From: Stenotrophomonas pavanii
Lineage (GTDB): Bacteria > Pseudomonadota > Gammaproteobacteria > Xanthomonadales > Xanthomonadaceae
Length of the DNA stretch: 64,000 nt
Assembly (NCBI RefSeq): GCF_900101175.1
Contig: NZ_FNFQ01000001.1
Coordinates: 434,001-498,000 of the forward strand
Reading direction: 5' to 3'
The translations under genes were made by a program, and so were the position numbers. The notes under the pieces were generated by a model. It was not told where the DNA came from and searched no databases. It worked only from the letters and a program-made list of their open reading frames with translations. Of the stretch, positions 52,935 through 64,000 are shown one piece after another (positions within the stretch are counted from its first letter, which is position 1; every line of letters begins with the position of its first letter).

Positions 52935-54580
52935 GTGCATCGGTCCAACGCCCCGCCCGCCCGTCTGCGCTGGCGGGTCTTCGCCACTGGCGGCCACAGC
53001 TGTCCACCGAAGCACTGATCGCGTTCACCAGCCTGTTCTTCGCGGTGGCCGGCAACGGCCTGTTCTGGCACAGCGCGATGGCCAGCCATCCGGGCAGCCT
53101 GCGCTACGCGCTGTCGCTGCTGCTGTTGCTGCTGGGTGCGCACGGCGTGCTGCTCGGCATCCTGGTCTGGCGCTGGAATGCCAAGGTGGTGATCAGCCTG
53201 CTGCTGCTGGTGACCGCGTTCGCCGCGCATTACATGGGCCGCTACCACATCTACCTGGATGCGGACATGCTGCGCAACGTGCTGGCGACCGACCCCAAGG
53301 AAAGCCGCGAGCTGATGACCGTGTCGCTGATATGGCCGGTACTGCTGCTGGCGGTGCTGCCGATGCTGGTGCTGTGGCGCGTGCAGCTGCGCCGGCGCAG
53401 CTGGGGCCGCAGCCTGCTGTGGCGGCTGGGCTTCCTTGCAGTAGCCGCAGTGGCCGCCGTCGGCGGCGCGTTGATCTCGTTCCAGGATGTCTCGGCACTG
53501 ATGCGCAACCAGCGCGAAGTGCGTTACCTCGCCACGCCCGCCAATGTGCTGCTGGGCATGCCGCGTGCACTGCGTGGCGACAACCCGGTGCAGCGCGCAC
53601 CGAAGTTGCCGATCGGAACCGATGCCAAGGCCACGCCGCGGGCGCCGGCCAGCAAGCCGCGCCTGCTGGTGATCGTCATGGGCGAAACCGTGCGCGCGCA
53701 GAACTGGGGACTCAATGGCGGCCGCAACACCACCCCGGAACTGGCGCAGGCCAGCGTGATCAATTTCCCGGACATGCATTCGTGTGGCACCAGCACCGAG
53801 GTTTCGCTGCCGTGCCTGTTCTCGCCGTGGGGGCGCCACGATTACGACGAGAAGAAGATCCGCGCACACCAGTCGCTGCTGCACGTGTTGAACCGCGCCG
53901 GCATCGCGCCGTTGTGGCGTGACAACCAGTCCGGCTGCAAGGGCGTGTGCGAGGGCCTGGACTTCCAGTCGCTGTCCGATGCCACCACGCCGGGCCTGTG
54001 CGCCGACGGGCGCTGCATGGACGAGATCCTGCTGCAGGACCTGGCCACCCAGGTACGGGCCAGGCCCGGCGACCGGGTGGTGGTGCTGCACCAGCTGGGC
54101 AACCACGGACCGGCCTACTTCGAGCGCTATCCGCCTGCATTCCGTCGCTTCACCCCGACCTGCGATACCCGTGACATCGGCCGCTGCTCGCGCGAAGAGA
54201 TCACCAACAGCTACGACAATGCCGTGCTGTACACGGATCACTTCCTGACCAAGACCATCGGCACGCTGCAGGGCATGCAGGACTACGACACGGCGATGAT
54301 CTACCTGTCCGACCATGGCGAGTCGCTGGGCGAGAAGGGCCTGTTCCTGCACGGCGTGCCCTACGCCATCGCCCCGGCCGAACAGACCCGGGTACCGATG
54401 ACGATGTGGTTCTCCCCGGGTTTTGCCAGCAGCCGCGGGTTGGACCTGCAATGCGTGCGCAAGCGTTCGGCGGCCTATACCGACCACGACAACCTGTTCC
54501 CGTCGGTGCTGGGCCTGATGCAGGTGAAGACCTCGCTGTACGAGCGCGACCGCGACGTGTTCGCCAGCTGCGAAGGTTGA
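52931..54580 (+). CDS. eptA: EptA/MCR-like lipid A phosphoethanolamine transferase
   Basis: 549 residues from the ATG at 52931 (overlaps PAP2 gene). Five membrane helices in the first 180 residues, then a periplasmic sulfatase-like domain. Glu252 in VMGETVRAQNW and Thr289 in CGTSTEVSLPC match the metal ligand and the phosphoethanolamine-accepting Thr of MCR-1 (Glu246, Thr285). The DHGESLGEKGLFLHG motif gives further zinc ligands. Cysteine pairs fit the conserved disulfides. Such enzymes modify lipid A and lower binding of polymyxins. Confidence 0.92.
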   Translation: MSASVQRPARPSALAGLRHWRPQLSTEALIAFTSLFFAVAGNGLFWHSAMASHPGSLRYALSLLLLLLGAHGVLLGILVWRWNAKVVISLLLLVTAFAAHYMGRYHIYLDADMLRNVLATDPKESRELMTVSLIWPVLLLAVLPMLVLWRVQLRRRSWGRSLLWRLGFLAVAAVAAVGGALISFQDVSALMRNQREVRYLATPANVLLGMPRALRGDNPVQRAPKLPIGTDAKATPRAPASKPRLLVIVMGETVRAQNWGLNGGRNTTPELAQASVINFPDMHSCGTSTEVSLPCLFSPWGRHDYDEKKIRAHQSLLHVLNRAGIAPLWRDNQSGCKGVCEGLDFQSLSDATTPGLCADGRCMDEILLQDLATQVRARPGDRVVVLHQLGNHGPAYFERYPPAFRRFTPTCDTRDIGRCSREEITNSYDNAVLYTDHFLTKTIGTLQGMQDYDTAMIYLSDHGESLGEKGLFLHGVPYAIAPAEQTRVPMTMWFSPGFASSRGLDLQCVRKRSAAYTDHDNLFPSVLGLMQVKTSLYERDRDVFASCEG

Positions 54581-54816
54581 GGGGTGTCCGGCAGGGCTTG
54601 CAGCCCTGCACCCGCGGTAGTGCCGGCCGCTGGCCGGCAGCCTCGACAGCAACAGCAGAAGCGGGTTTCCTGAGGGATGGCGGGGTGGGTCCGGTGGCGG
54701 GAGACGCCGTAAACCCATCCTTGGGGGCTTGGCCGCGGCATCCATGCCGCGGACACTCCCGCCACCGGACCCACCCCGCCTTCGACAGTTTTCCGCGATC
54801 TGTTGGACATGCCGAT

Positions 54817-54858
54817 GGGGTCGGATCCGTTTTCCGTAGGAAAACGGATCCGACCCCA
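54817..54858. repeat. ggggtcggatcc-type hairpin inside composite element 4
   Basis: ggggtcggatccgttttcc pairs with its complement around a short loop and differs from the copy at 28864-28906 only in the loop. Confidence 0.85.
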
Positions 54859-54960
54859 TTTTGATTGTCGATATCTGACAGATGTGTCGACCAAGGTCGA
54901 CACCTACCGACAGCACACGGAATCTGTCAGAGGCGGGGCGGTGTCGGAGTGCGGGGTGTC

Positions 54961-55057
54961 AGCCGCATGGGCCCGAGGCATGCCTCGGGCGGGTTGGGCA
55001 GGACGCCCAACCCCGGTCTTGCCGTGTGCGCAGGAAAGCGCACACGAGCAAGCGGCT
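54961..55057. repeat. Multi-branched hairpin insert in half H
   Basis: An outer stem agccgc/gcggct (54961-54966, 55052-55057) encloses three hairpins: gcccgaggcatgcctcgggc at 54971-54990, gggttgggc/gcccaaccc at 54991-55013, and gtgtgcgc/gcgcacac within 55019-55051. In other copies the same position holds only one short catggatg hairpin. Confidence 0.75.
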
Positions 55058-55268
55058 GCCAAGCCTACACGGACGTACTTGCGGCGTCCCCGCACTCCGA
55101 CACCGCCCCGCCAAACCAAGAATAGTCCGCTGTTGCTGTTGCTTCTGCCTTTGCCCTTGCTTGAAGGCCTCTGCGGGTGCCGGGCGCCGCCCGGCCGACT
55201 TCCGCCACTTGCGGTGGCAGCGGCTGCCCACTAGCCTTCGGCCGTCGTTCACCACCCAAGGATCGCCC

Positions 55269-57233
55269 GTGAAACACCGTCATCTCCTGCTGGCCTCGGC
55301 AATCGCCGTTGCCACGCTGGCCCTGGCTGCCTGCAAGAAGGAAGCTGCCCCAGGCACCGATACCGCCGGCAGCAGCGCCCCGGCCGGCGAAACCGCCGAC
55401 CAGTTCGTGGCCCGCATCAATGCCGAGTTCAAGGCCGCCTACCCGGAGATGACCTCGGCGCAGTGGTTGTCCTCCACCTACATCAACAGTGATTCCGAGC
55501 GCATCGCGGCCAAGGCCAACGAGCGCTCGCTGACCCAACTCAACAGCTGGATCGAACAGGCTGCGAAGTTCGACGGCCAGCCGATGAGCGAGGACAGCAA
55601 GCGCGCGATCCACCTGCTGAAGCTGATGTCCTCGATGCCGGCGCCGCGCGATCCGGCCAAGCTGGCCGAGCTGACCCAGATCGCCACCCGCATGGAAGGC
55701 AGCTACGGTGCGGGCAAGTACTGCACCGACGCCAACGATCCCAACTCCTGCCGCCAGCTGGGCGAGCTGGAGCAGGTGCTGGCGCGCAGCCGCGACTACG
55801 ACAAGCAGCTCGACGCCTGGCAGGGCTGGCACAGCACCACCAAGGCCATGCGCGGCGACTACCAGAAGTTCGTCGGCCTGGTGAACGAAGGCGCCAAGGG
55901 CATGGGCTTCACCGATGCCGGCCAGATGTGGCGCAGCGGCTATGACATGCCACCGGAGCAGATCGGCCCGGAAACCGATCGCCTGTGGGAACAGGTCAAG
56001 CCGATGTACGAGCAGCTGCACTGCTACGCGCGCGGCAAGCTGGACAAGACCTATGGCAAGGACAAGGCCGAAGTGGGCAACGGCCTGATCGCCGCGCACC
56101 TGCTGGGCAACATGTGGCAGCAGGACTGGTCGAACCTGTGGGACCAGCTGGAACCGTACCCCGGCGCCGGCAGCCTGGACATCACCGCGGCACTGGAGAA
56201 GCAGTACCAGACCAACCTGAGCGCGGCGCTGGCCAAGGCCGGCAAGGACGCCAACGTCGCCGCGCAGTACAAGGCGCAGCGCGAGGCCGAACTGCGTACC
56301 GCCAGGCAGATGACCGAACGCGCGCAGGACTTCTACGTGTCGCTGGGCATGCCGTCGCTGCCGCAGTCGTACTGGGAGCGCACCCAGTTCATCAAGCCCG
56401 ATGACCGCGACGTGGTCTGCCACGCCAGCGCCTGGGACATGAACATGGAAGGCGACGTGCGCACCAAGATGTGCATCAAGCCGAACGAAGAGAACTTCAC
56501 CACCATCTACCACGAGCTGGGCCACATCTATTACGACCTGGCCTACAACCCGCTGCCGCCGCTGTTCCAGGGCGGTGCCAACGATGGCTTCCACGAAGCG
56601 ATCGGCGACACCATCGTGCTGGCGATGACGCCCAAGTACCTCAGCTCGATCGGCCTGGTCGATGCGCCGACCGAAAGCCGCGAAGCGGTCATCAACAACC
56701 AGATGCGCATGGCGCTGTCGGGCGTGTCGTTCCTGCCGTTCGGGCTGATGATCGACCGCTGGCGCTGGGGCGTGTTCGATGGCTCGATCACCGCCGACAA
56801 CTACAACAAGGCGTGGTGGGACCTGAAGGCCAAGTACCAGGGCGTGGCCCCGGCCAGCACCCGTGGCGAAGAATTCTTCGACCCGGGCGCGAAGTACCAC
56901 GTGCCGGGCAACACCCCCTACACCCGCTACTTCCTGGCGCGCATCCTGCAGTTCCAGTTCTACAAGGGCCTGTGCGATGCGGCCGGCTACAAGGGCCCGC
57001 TGCATGAGTGCACCTTCTACGGCAACAAGGAAGCCGGCCAGAAGTATTGGGCGATGCTGAGCAAGGGTGCCAGCCAGCCGTGGCAGGCCACGCTGAAGGA
57101 GCTGACCGGCACCGACAAGCTCGATGCCGGCCCGATGATCGAGTACTTCACCCCGGTCAACGAGTGGCTCAAGCAGCAGAACGAAGGCCAGATGTGCGGC
57201 TGGCAGGCCAACGCGGCCCCGGCGGCGAAATGA
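55269..57233 (+). CDS. M2-family dipeptidyl carboxypeptidase (ACE-like)
   Basis: 654 residues from a GTG at 55269 with aagga upstream. The signal ends in the lipobox LALAAC. The zinc motif HELGH is in TTIYHELGHIYYD, and the third ligand region FHEAIGDTIVL follows. It matches the angiotensin-converting enzyme family, whose bacterial members (as in Xanthomonas) remove dipeptides from peptide C termini. It is probably anchored in the envelope facing the periplasm. Confidence 0.92.
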   Translation: MKHRHLLLASAIAVATLALAACKKEAAPGTDTAGSSAPAGETADQFVARINAEFKAAYPEMTSAQWLSSTYINSDSERIAAKANERSLTQLNSWIEQAAKFDGQPMSEDSKRAIHLLKLMSSMPAPRDPAKLAELTQIATRMEGSYGAGKYCTDANDPNSCRQLGELEQVLARSRDYDKQLDAWQGWHSTTKAMRGDYQKFVGLVNEGAKGMGFTDAGQMWRSGYDMPPEQIGPETDRLWEQVKPMYEQLHCYARGKLDKTYGKDKAEVGNGLIAAHLLGNMWQQDWSNLWDQLEPYPGAGSLDITAALEKQYQTNLSAALAKAGKDANVAAQYKAQREAELRTARQMTERAQDFYVSLGMPSLPQSYWERTQFIKPDDRDVVCHASAWDMNMEGDVRTKMCIKPNEENFTTIYHELGHIYYDLAYNPLPPLFQGGANDGFHEAIGDTIVLAMTPKYLSSIGLVDAPTESREAVINNQMRMALSGVSFLPFGLMIDRWRWGVFDGSITADNYNKAWWDLKAKYQGVAPASTRGEEFFDPGAKYHVPGNTPYTRYFLARILQFQFYKGLCDAAGYKGPLHECTFYGNKEAGQKYWAMLSKGASQPWQATLKELTGTDKLDAGPMIEYFTPVNEWLKQQNEGQMCGWQANAAPAAK

Positions 57234-57238
57234 GAAGA

Positions 57239-57264
57239 GGGGCGGATCCGCGAGGATCCGCCCC
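57239..57264 (+). terminator. Terminator-like hairpin after the M2 peptidase gene
   Basis: A stem ggggcggatcc/ggatccgcccc around a gcga loop, then ttt, starting 6 bases past the stop codon. Confidence 0.75.
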
Positions 57265-57270
57265 TTTCTG

Positions 57271-57342
57271 GTCGTGCCGGCCGCTGGCCGGCAACTGCAC
57301 GGTGGAAATCCGTCTGGCAGCCGGCCAGCGGCCGGCGCTATC
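57271..57342. repeat. Inverted pair of SMAG/REP elements
   Basis: gtcgtgccggccgctggccg near 57271-57295 and the inverted cggccagcggccggcgc at 57316-57342, between convergent genes. The same arrangement as at 43220-43291. Confidence 0.75.
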
Positions 57343-57352
57343 CCAACAGCGA

Positions 57353-57745
57353 TCAGCTGTCCTTCTTCGCGGCCATCGCCGCAGCCAGCTCCGCCTTGAA
57401 CTCCTCAAACGTCTTGCCCTTCTCCTTCGCTTCGGCCTGCGCGGCATCACGCAGTGCATCGGAGTACATCAGGCGCACCGGCGTGCCATTGCGTTCGTGC
57501 AGCTCACCGGCCTGCATGATCAGCGCCAGGACCTGCGCGGCGGAGTCACTGTGGCCGGCGATACGGCCATCCATGCCCAGCACCCATTCGCCGTCGCGGC
57601 GCACGACACCGGCCAGCAGGGTGCGCTGCGCGTCGCGCAGTTCGGCATGCGGCTCCACCGGCGACGCCTGGGCGGCGGCCTTGTTGGCGGCCTGCTTTTC
57701 CTGGCGACGGCGCTGGTCGCGGCGGATCTTGGAGGTGGTGGACAT
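57353..57745 (-). CDS. Conserved hypothetical protein, 130 residues
   Basis: I do not recognise a named family. The first 30 residues are basic and helical (MSTTSKIRRDQRRRQEKQAANK). The middle part is a small mixed domain (LLAGVVRRDGEWVLGMDGRI) and the C terminus is a Glu/Lys/Ala helix. No signal sequence. It is probably cytoplasmic and possibly nucleic-acid binding because of the basic start. Confidence 0.7.
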   Translation of the reverse strand: MSTTSKIRRDQRRRQEKQAANKAAAQASPVEPHAELRDAQRTLLAGVVRRDGEWVLGMDGRIAGHSDSAAQVLALIMQAGELHERNGTPVRLMYSDALRDAAQAEAKEKGKTFEEFKAELAAAMAAKKDS

Positions 57746-57827
57746 GGTGCGGTACCGCGGCGAGGGGGGCGCAAGGATAACCCACCCCGCCGGCCAGGCC
57801 GTTTCACGCGGCCCCGGTTCGACACGG

Positions 57828-58724
57828 TCAATCCAGCACCCTGCCCTGCCGCCAGTAGCCCATGAAGGTGATCGCGCGGCGATCCAGCCCGCACGCGCGC
57901 AGCAGGTGGCGCCGGATCGCCATCACCGCCCCCGCCTCGCCCGCCACCCAGGCATACAGCGGACCGGCCACGCGGGAATCGGCCTGTTCCCAGAGGATCT
58001 GCGTATCGACGTCGATCTCCTCCAGCGCCTCCCCCGCTACCCCGCCGGGAGCGGCGGCCAGGCGCGCCTGGACCGCCTGCAGCAGCGGCTGTCCGTAGCT
58101 GGCCCGCCCGCGCGGCAGCCAGACCAGCTCGGCCGTGGCCGGTGCCTTCAGGCGCACCGCGTCGCCGGCCTGGGCCACTTCCAGCAGCGCCAGCGTGCGC
58201 GGCGGATCCACCCTGGCCGCCAGTTCCTCGAGGATGCCGGCCACCGCCGGTAGCGCGGTTTCATCGGCCACCAGCAGCACCTGGCCGACGCCGACCGGCG
58301 GTTTCCATTCCCAGCCCTCGCTGCTGTCGGCGCAGTCGGCGTCCGGGGCCAGCAGCAGCACCCGGTCGCCCGGGCGTGCGTGGATCGCCCAGCGCGACGC
58401 TGGCCCGGTCTCGCCGTGGAGGACGAAATCGACGTCGACCTCGCCCTGCTCGGCGCGCAACTGGCGCAGTGTGTAGGTGCGCATCGGTGGGCGCTGATCA
58501 TCCGGCAGCGCCCGGTAGCGCCGGTACCAGTCGGCACCGCTGGGGACCTGCGGCACCCGCTGGCCAGGCAAGGGGAAGAACACCTTGATGCGCTGGTCCG
58601 GGCCTTCGGTCTTCATCCGCGCCACGTCGGCACCGGTGAACACCATGCGATCCAGGGAAGGGGAAAGAACGCGGCGCTCCTTCAGCGCCACCTCGAACAG
58701 GCGGTAGGTCTGCTGCGCAGCCAT
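57828..58724 (-). CDS. Siderophore-interacting protein (ViuB-like)
   Basis: 298 residues. FAD-binding domain (RTYTLRQLRAEQGEVDVDFVLHG) with the family motif RXYT, then GPASRWAIHARPGDRVLLLAP, and a NAD(P)H-binding domain with VLLVADETALPAV. The C-terminal block YAWVAGEAGAVMAIRRHL is characteristic of SIP proteins. It reduces ferric siderophores in the cytoplasm to free the iron. No siderophore genes are next to it. Confidence 0.92.
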   Translation of the reverse strand: MAAQQTYRLFEVALKERRVLSPSLDRMVFTGADVARMKTEGPDQRIKVFFPLPGQRVPQVPSGADWYRRYRALPDDQRPPMRTYTLRQLRAEQGEVDVDFVLHGETGPASRWAIHARPGDRVLLLAPDADCADSSEGWEWKPPVGVGQVLLVADETALPAVAGILEELAARVDPPRTLALLEVAQAGDAVRLKAPATAELVWLPRGRASYGQPLLQAVQARLAAAPGGVAGEALEEIDVDTQILWEQADSRVAGPLYAWVAGEAGAVMAIRRHLLRACGLDRRAITFMGYWRQGRVLD

Positions 58725-58865
58725 CGGGAAACCTCATGCAACGGCATCGGATCGGCTGGCTGTGGTGCATCCGCGCACCGGCTGGCTGGAGTGCCCAGCC
58801 TAGCCCGGTGATTTCCCGTCGCAAGCGTTGCGGGCGCCACCGCCCGCCCTACCCCTGCGTGCTGC

Positions 58866-60092
58866 TCAATGGCCCGTGCAGGCCGCCTGCGCCGCGCGTT
58901 CGCGCTGGTGTTCCCAGTACCAGAACACGAAGCCGGCGCCGAAGAACCCGGCCTGGCCCAACGCCAGGTGCAGCGGGCTGGCACTCAGCAGCGGCGACAC
59001 CACGCCGGCCACCACGGTGCTGATCATCAGCTGCACGAACGCCTGCAGCGACGAGGCCAGGCCGCGCTGGTGCGGGTACATGTCCAGCACCGCCAGCGCC
59101 AGGATCGGGAAGATCAGCGCCATGCCCATGCCACCGAGGAAGATCGGCAGCACTGCCCACGGCAGCACGAACTGCGGCGACAGCGCCACGTAGCCGACGT
59201 TCAGCAGCACCGACAGCGCGCACAGGCCGAAGCCGATGGACACCTGCCGGGTGGGCGTGGTGTGCCCGGCCATGCGCCCGGACAGGAACGAGCCGGTGGT
59301 CATGCCGCCGATGGTGGGAATGAACAGCCAGGCGAAGCCGCCCTCGCCCAGGTGCAGGTGCTGCATCACGAACACCGGCGCCGAGGAGATGTAGAGGAAG
59401 ATGCCGCCGAAGCCGATGCTGCCAGCCAGCGCCAGGCGCAGGAAGCGTGGGTTGAAGCCGATGCGCACGTAGTCGCGCAGCAGCATGCGCGGCGACAGCG
59501 GCACGCGTGCTGCAAGCGGATGGGTCTCCGGCAGGTAGCGTGCGGTGGCGACCAGCAGGACCAGCGAGAACACCACCAGGAACCAGAAAATCAGCGGCCA
59601 GCCCGCGCCACTGAGCAGGATCCAGCCGCCGATGATCGGCGCGATCGCCGGTGCGATGCCGAACAGCATCGATACCTGGCTCATCAAGCGCTGCGCATCG
59701 TGGCCATGGTAGAGATCGCGGATCACCGCGCGGCCGACGATCATGCCGACGCCCGCGGACAGGCCCTGCAGCGCGCGGAACGCCAGCAGCGTGGTCAGGT
59801 CGGTGGACAACGCGCAGCCCACCGAGGCGCCGGCGAAGACCACCAGGCCACCGAGGATCACCCGCTTGCGGCCCCACGCATCGGACAGCGGGCCGTGCGC
59901 CAGGCTCATCAGGCCGTAGAACAGCAGGTACACGCTGATGGTCTGCTGCACCGCCACCTCGTCCACCGCCAGGCGCTGCGCCAGCTGCGGGAAGGCCGGG
60001 AAGATGGTGTCGATCGAGAACGGGCCGAACATGGCCAGGCCGGCAAGCAGCAGGGCCATGCGGCGGGTGGAGGGAGCAGCAGCGGCGGTCAT
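58866..60092 (-). CDS. Bcr/CflA-type multidrug efflux transporter (MFS)
   Basis: 408 residues from the ATG at 60092 (MTAAAAPSTRRMALLLAG); an ATG at 60116 is an alternative and neither has a strong ribosome binding site. Twelve membrane helices, with the MFS motif GPLSDAWGRKRVILGG after helix 2 and ALQGLSAGVGMIVGRAVIRD. Drug:proton antiport by family; substrates such as bicyclomycin or chloramphenicol are known for relatives. The frame that stays open far upstream is antisense to gcvP and is not part of the gene. Confidence 0.87.
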   Translation of the reverse strand: MTAAAAPSTRRMALLLAGLAMFGPFSIDTIFPAFPQLAQRLAVDEVAVQQTISVYLLFYGLMSLAHGPLSDAWGRKRVILGGLVVFAGASVGCALSTDLTTLLAFRALQGLSAGVGMIVGRAVIRDLYHGHDAQRLMSQVSMLFGIAPAIAPIIGGWILLSGAGWPLIFWFLVVFSLVLLVATARYLPETHPLAARVPLSPRMLLRDYVRIGFNPRFLRLALAGSIGFGGIFLYISSAPVFVMQHLHLGEGGFAWLFIPTIGGMTTGSFLSGRMAGHTTPTRQVSIGFGLCALSVLLNVGYVALSPQFVLPWAVLPIFLGGMGMALIFPILALAVLDMYPHQRGLASSLQAFVQLMISTVVAGVVSPLLSASPLHLALGQAGFFGAGFVFWYWEHQRERAAQAACTGH

Positions 60093-60305
60093 GATGAAGG
60101 CGTCCGGCAGGGCCATGCGTGGCACGCACAGCGGGCGCCGGTCCCCCTTCTGCAGGGACGGCGCCAGATGAATTCGGGTATCCGGCCATGATAGGTGGGG
60201 ATTGCGCCCGATGCCATGCAGCGGTGCACAAAACGCATGGCCGGGCCATCGGCCATTCAGGCGCGGCGGCCGGCCCCGGAGGCGGCCGGCGGGCCCGCAA
60301 CGGGC

Positions 60306-60311
60306 TATAAT
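60306..60311 (+). promoter_or_regulatory. -10 box of the gcvP promoter
   Basis: A perfect TATAAT in otherwise GC-rich sequence, directly before the riboswitch. I see no good -35 box 17 bases upstream, so an activator may be needed. Confidence 0.5.
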
Positions 60312-60321
60312 CGGCGGGCAA

Positions 60322-60492
60322 CACGGTGGGAGAAGCGGAACACCGCTGCCGAAGGCGCAACGCCCGTAATCGCTCAGGCCCGATACCACCCGTAACAGAA
60401 CTCTGGAGAGACCGGTTCGATCCGGCGCCGAAGGGGCACGAAGCCGCGGTTTTCCGCGCTTCCAAACTCTCAGGCAAAAGGACAGAGGGGCG
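60322..60492 (+). promoter_or_regulatory. Tandem glycine riboswitch
   Basis: Two adjoining gcvT-type aptamers. The first (about 60324-60396) has gtgggagaagcgg, gccgaaggcgcaac and cgctcaggcccgataccac. The second (about 60400-60490) has ctctggagagaccgg, gcgccgaaggggca and aactctcaggcaaaaggaca. Glycine binding normally turns on glycine-cleavage genes. A small ccgcc/ggcgg hairpin after it (60502-60517) may be the expression switch. Confidence 0.93.
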
Positions 60493-60557
60493 CCCCGCAG
60501 ACCGCCGACCGGCGGCTTGTGCCCGTGCGTGTGCCCTTTCCTGACGGATCCTTCGCC

Positions 60558-63425
<2,868 letters not shown>

Positions 63426-63446
63426 TTCCTCGCTGCATCGGATGAC

Positions 63447-63475
63447 AAAACGGCCCGCGAAAGCGGGCCGTTTTT
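63447..63475 (+). terminator. Rho-independent terminator after gcvP
   Basis: A twelve-base-pair stem aaaacggcccgc/gcgggccgtttt with a gaaa tetraloop and a further T. Confidence 0.9.
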
Positions 63476-63484
63476 CATAAGGGC

Positions 63485-63506
63485 GTGTGGACCAAGGTCC
63501 ACACCC
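63485..63506. repeat. REP-like palindrome
   Basis: gtgtggaccaaggtccacac, related to the gtgtcgacc palindromes at 40362-40384 and 54883-54906, in the gap between convergent genes. Confidence 0.65.
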
Positions 63507-63513
63507 ACAATAA

Positions 63514-63924
63514 TCACGGGTCCGGCATCTGCCCCAGGCTCAACTGCCACGATACGCCGAAGCGGTCCTGCACCCAGCCGTAGCGGTTGCTGAAATCGTA
63601 CTCGCCCACCGGCATCAGCCAGTGCCCGCCCTCGCCCAGCACGCGTGCCGCGCGCTCGAACTGTTCGGCACCGGAACACTCGACGAACAGCGAGATCGAC
63701 GGCGAGAAGGTGAAATCGTGCACGTCCAGGCTGTCGAAGCACAGGTAGTGGGTGCCGCCGAGCAGGAAGATGGCCTGGCGGACCTGGCCGGACACGCCAG
63801 CGCCGGCACCGTCAGGATGGCGCTGCAGGGCCAGCAGGCGGAAATCGGCAAAGGCTTCGGCGTACAGGGCCAGCGCGGCCTCGGCCTGGCCGGTGAACAT
63901 CAGGAAGGGACGGCTGCGCAGCAT
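63514..63924 (-). CDS. VOC family protein (PhnB-like)
   Basis: 136 residues starting MLRSRPFLMFTGQAEAALAL with an aggagt ribosome binding site. The single-chain repeat of the vicinal oxygen chelate fold is visible (SISLFVECSGAEQFERAARVL, and the C-terminal YGWVQDRFGVSWQL). Such PhnB/DUF-3 like proteins resemble glyoxalase but their substrates are mostly unknown. Bases 63925-64000 hold only its leader and nothing I recognise. Confidence 0.85.
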   Translation of the reverse strand: MLRSRPFLMFTGQAEAALALYAEAFADFRLLALQRHPDGAGAGVSGQVRQAIFLLGGTHYLCFDSLDVHDFTFSPSISLFVECSGAEQFERAARVLGEGGHWLMPVGEYDFSNRYGWVQDRFGVSWQLSLGQMPDP

Positions 63925-64000
63925 GCGGTACTCCTGGTCGACAGGCCGTTGACGGCCTACACGATCAGGATGGCACGGCGGATGTGCAGCCCCCGTGGTA

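Larger units (their letters stand above)
54581..55268. repeat. Composite palindromic element 4 in a 688-base gap
   Basis: Half G has a perfect 25-base-pair stem (54679-54703 with 54756-54780). Half H has a perfect 25-base-pair stem (54932-54956 with 55088-55112) but another arm sequence. The outer left end has the cggcagggcttgcagccctg hairpin and a REP at 54616-54640. The centre holds a ggggtcggatcc-type palindrome (54817-54858) and a REP-like palindrome (54883-54906). The loop of half H is a four-way junction of extra hairpins (54961-55057). The last 55 bases, 55214-55268, lead into the peptidase gene and hold its ribosome binding site. Confidence 0.83.

Overview
The window is a 64 kb, GC-rich, gene-dense stretch of chromosome from a Stenotrophomonas species, most likely of the S. 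maltophilia complex. The main reasons are the many short palindromes that begin with GTAG (the SMAG/REP family typical of S. maltophilia), the Xanthomonadaceae order rpoE-rseA-mucD followed by lepA-lepB-DUF4845-rnc-era-recO, a site that fits the CRP-like regulator Clp, and the overall gene set. I see no prophage, integrase, insertion sequence, CRISPR array, rRNA or tRNA. Apart from the intergenic repeats this is core chromosome.

Layout. 1-3.4 kb: the end of a small MscS-type channel, a TraR/DksA zinc-finger protein, a DUF2058 protein, a YgjP-like metalloprotein and an RsuA-like pseudouridine synthase relative that lacks the catalytic Asp. 3.5-12.8 kb: a cardiolipin synthase/PLD enzyme, an HDOD protein, a leucine dehydrogenase-type enzyme, a large subtilisin autotransporter, a thiolase and two alanine-rich lipoproteins. 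13-20.4 kb: aidB, then a tight four-gene DNA-repair cassette (exonuclease, ATP-dependent ligase, DEXH helicase, PdeM nuclease). 20.4-27.7 kb: an FAD monooxygenase, a cold-shock gene, the nagZ-hpt-MTIP salvage/recycling operon, a FrnE-type DsbA protein, a CYTH protein and rlmD. 27.9-38 kb: a REC-Hpt protein, then the long leftward envelope-stress and essential-gene block rpoE to recO. 38-48 kb: a fadJ-type multienzyme, two pirins, aqpZ, a secreted protein, cstA with its small YbdD partner, and a DUF819 permease. 48-54.6 kb: a two-component system divergent from an ArnT-like glycosyltransferase, a PAP2 phosphatase and an EptA/MCR-like phosphoethanolamine transferase, which together look like a lipid A remodelling (polymyxin-resistance type) locus. 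55-64 kb: an M2 peptidase, a siderophore-interacting flavoprotein, a Bcr/CflA efflux pump, gcvP under a tandem glycine riboswitch, and a VOC protein.

The most striking unexplained feature is a family of large composite palindromes, each about 0.5-0.7 kb, at about 0.6-1.1, 28.6-29.1, 40.1-40.7 and 54.6-55.2 kb. Each consists of two big hairpins in opposite orientation. Between copies the stem sequences change, but both arms change together so that pairing is kept. The loops are built from exchangeable smaller hairpins. Every copy lies downstream of a gene end. A half copy lies at 46.67-46.86 kb and a miniature at 12.90-12.96 kb. Two further families of palindromic repeats (ggggtcagatcc-type and ggggacggaggggatta-type) also sit between genes.
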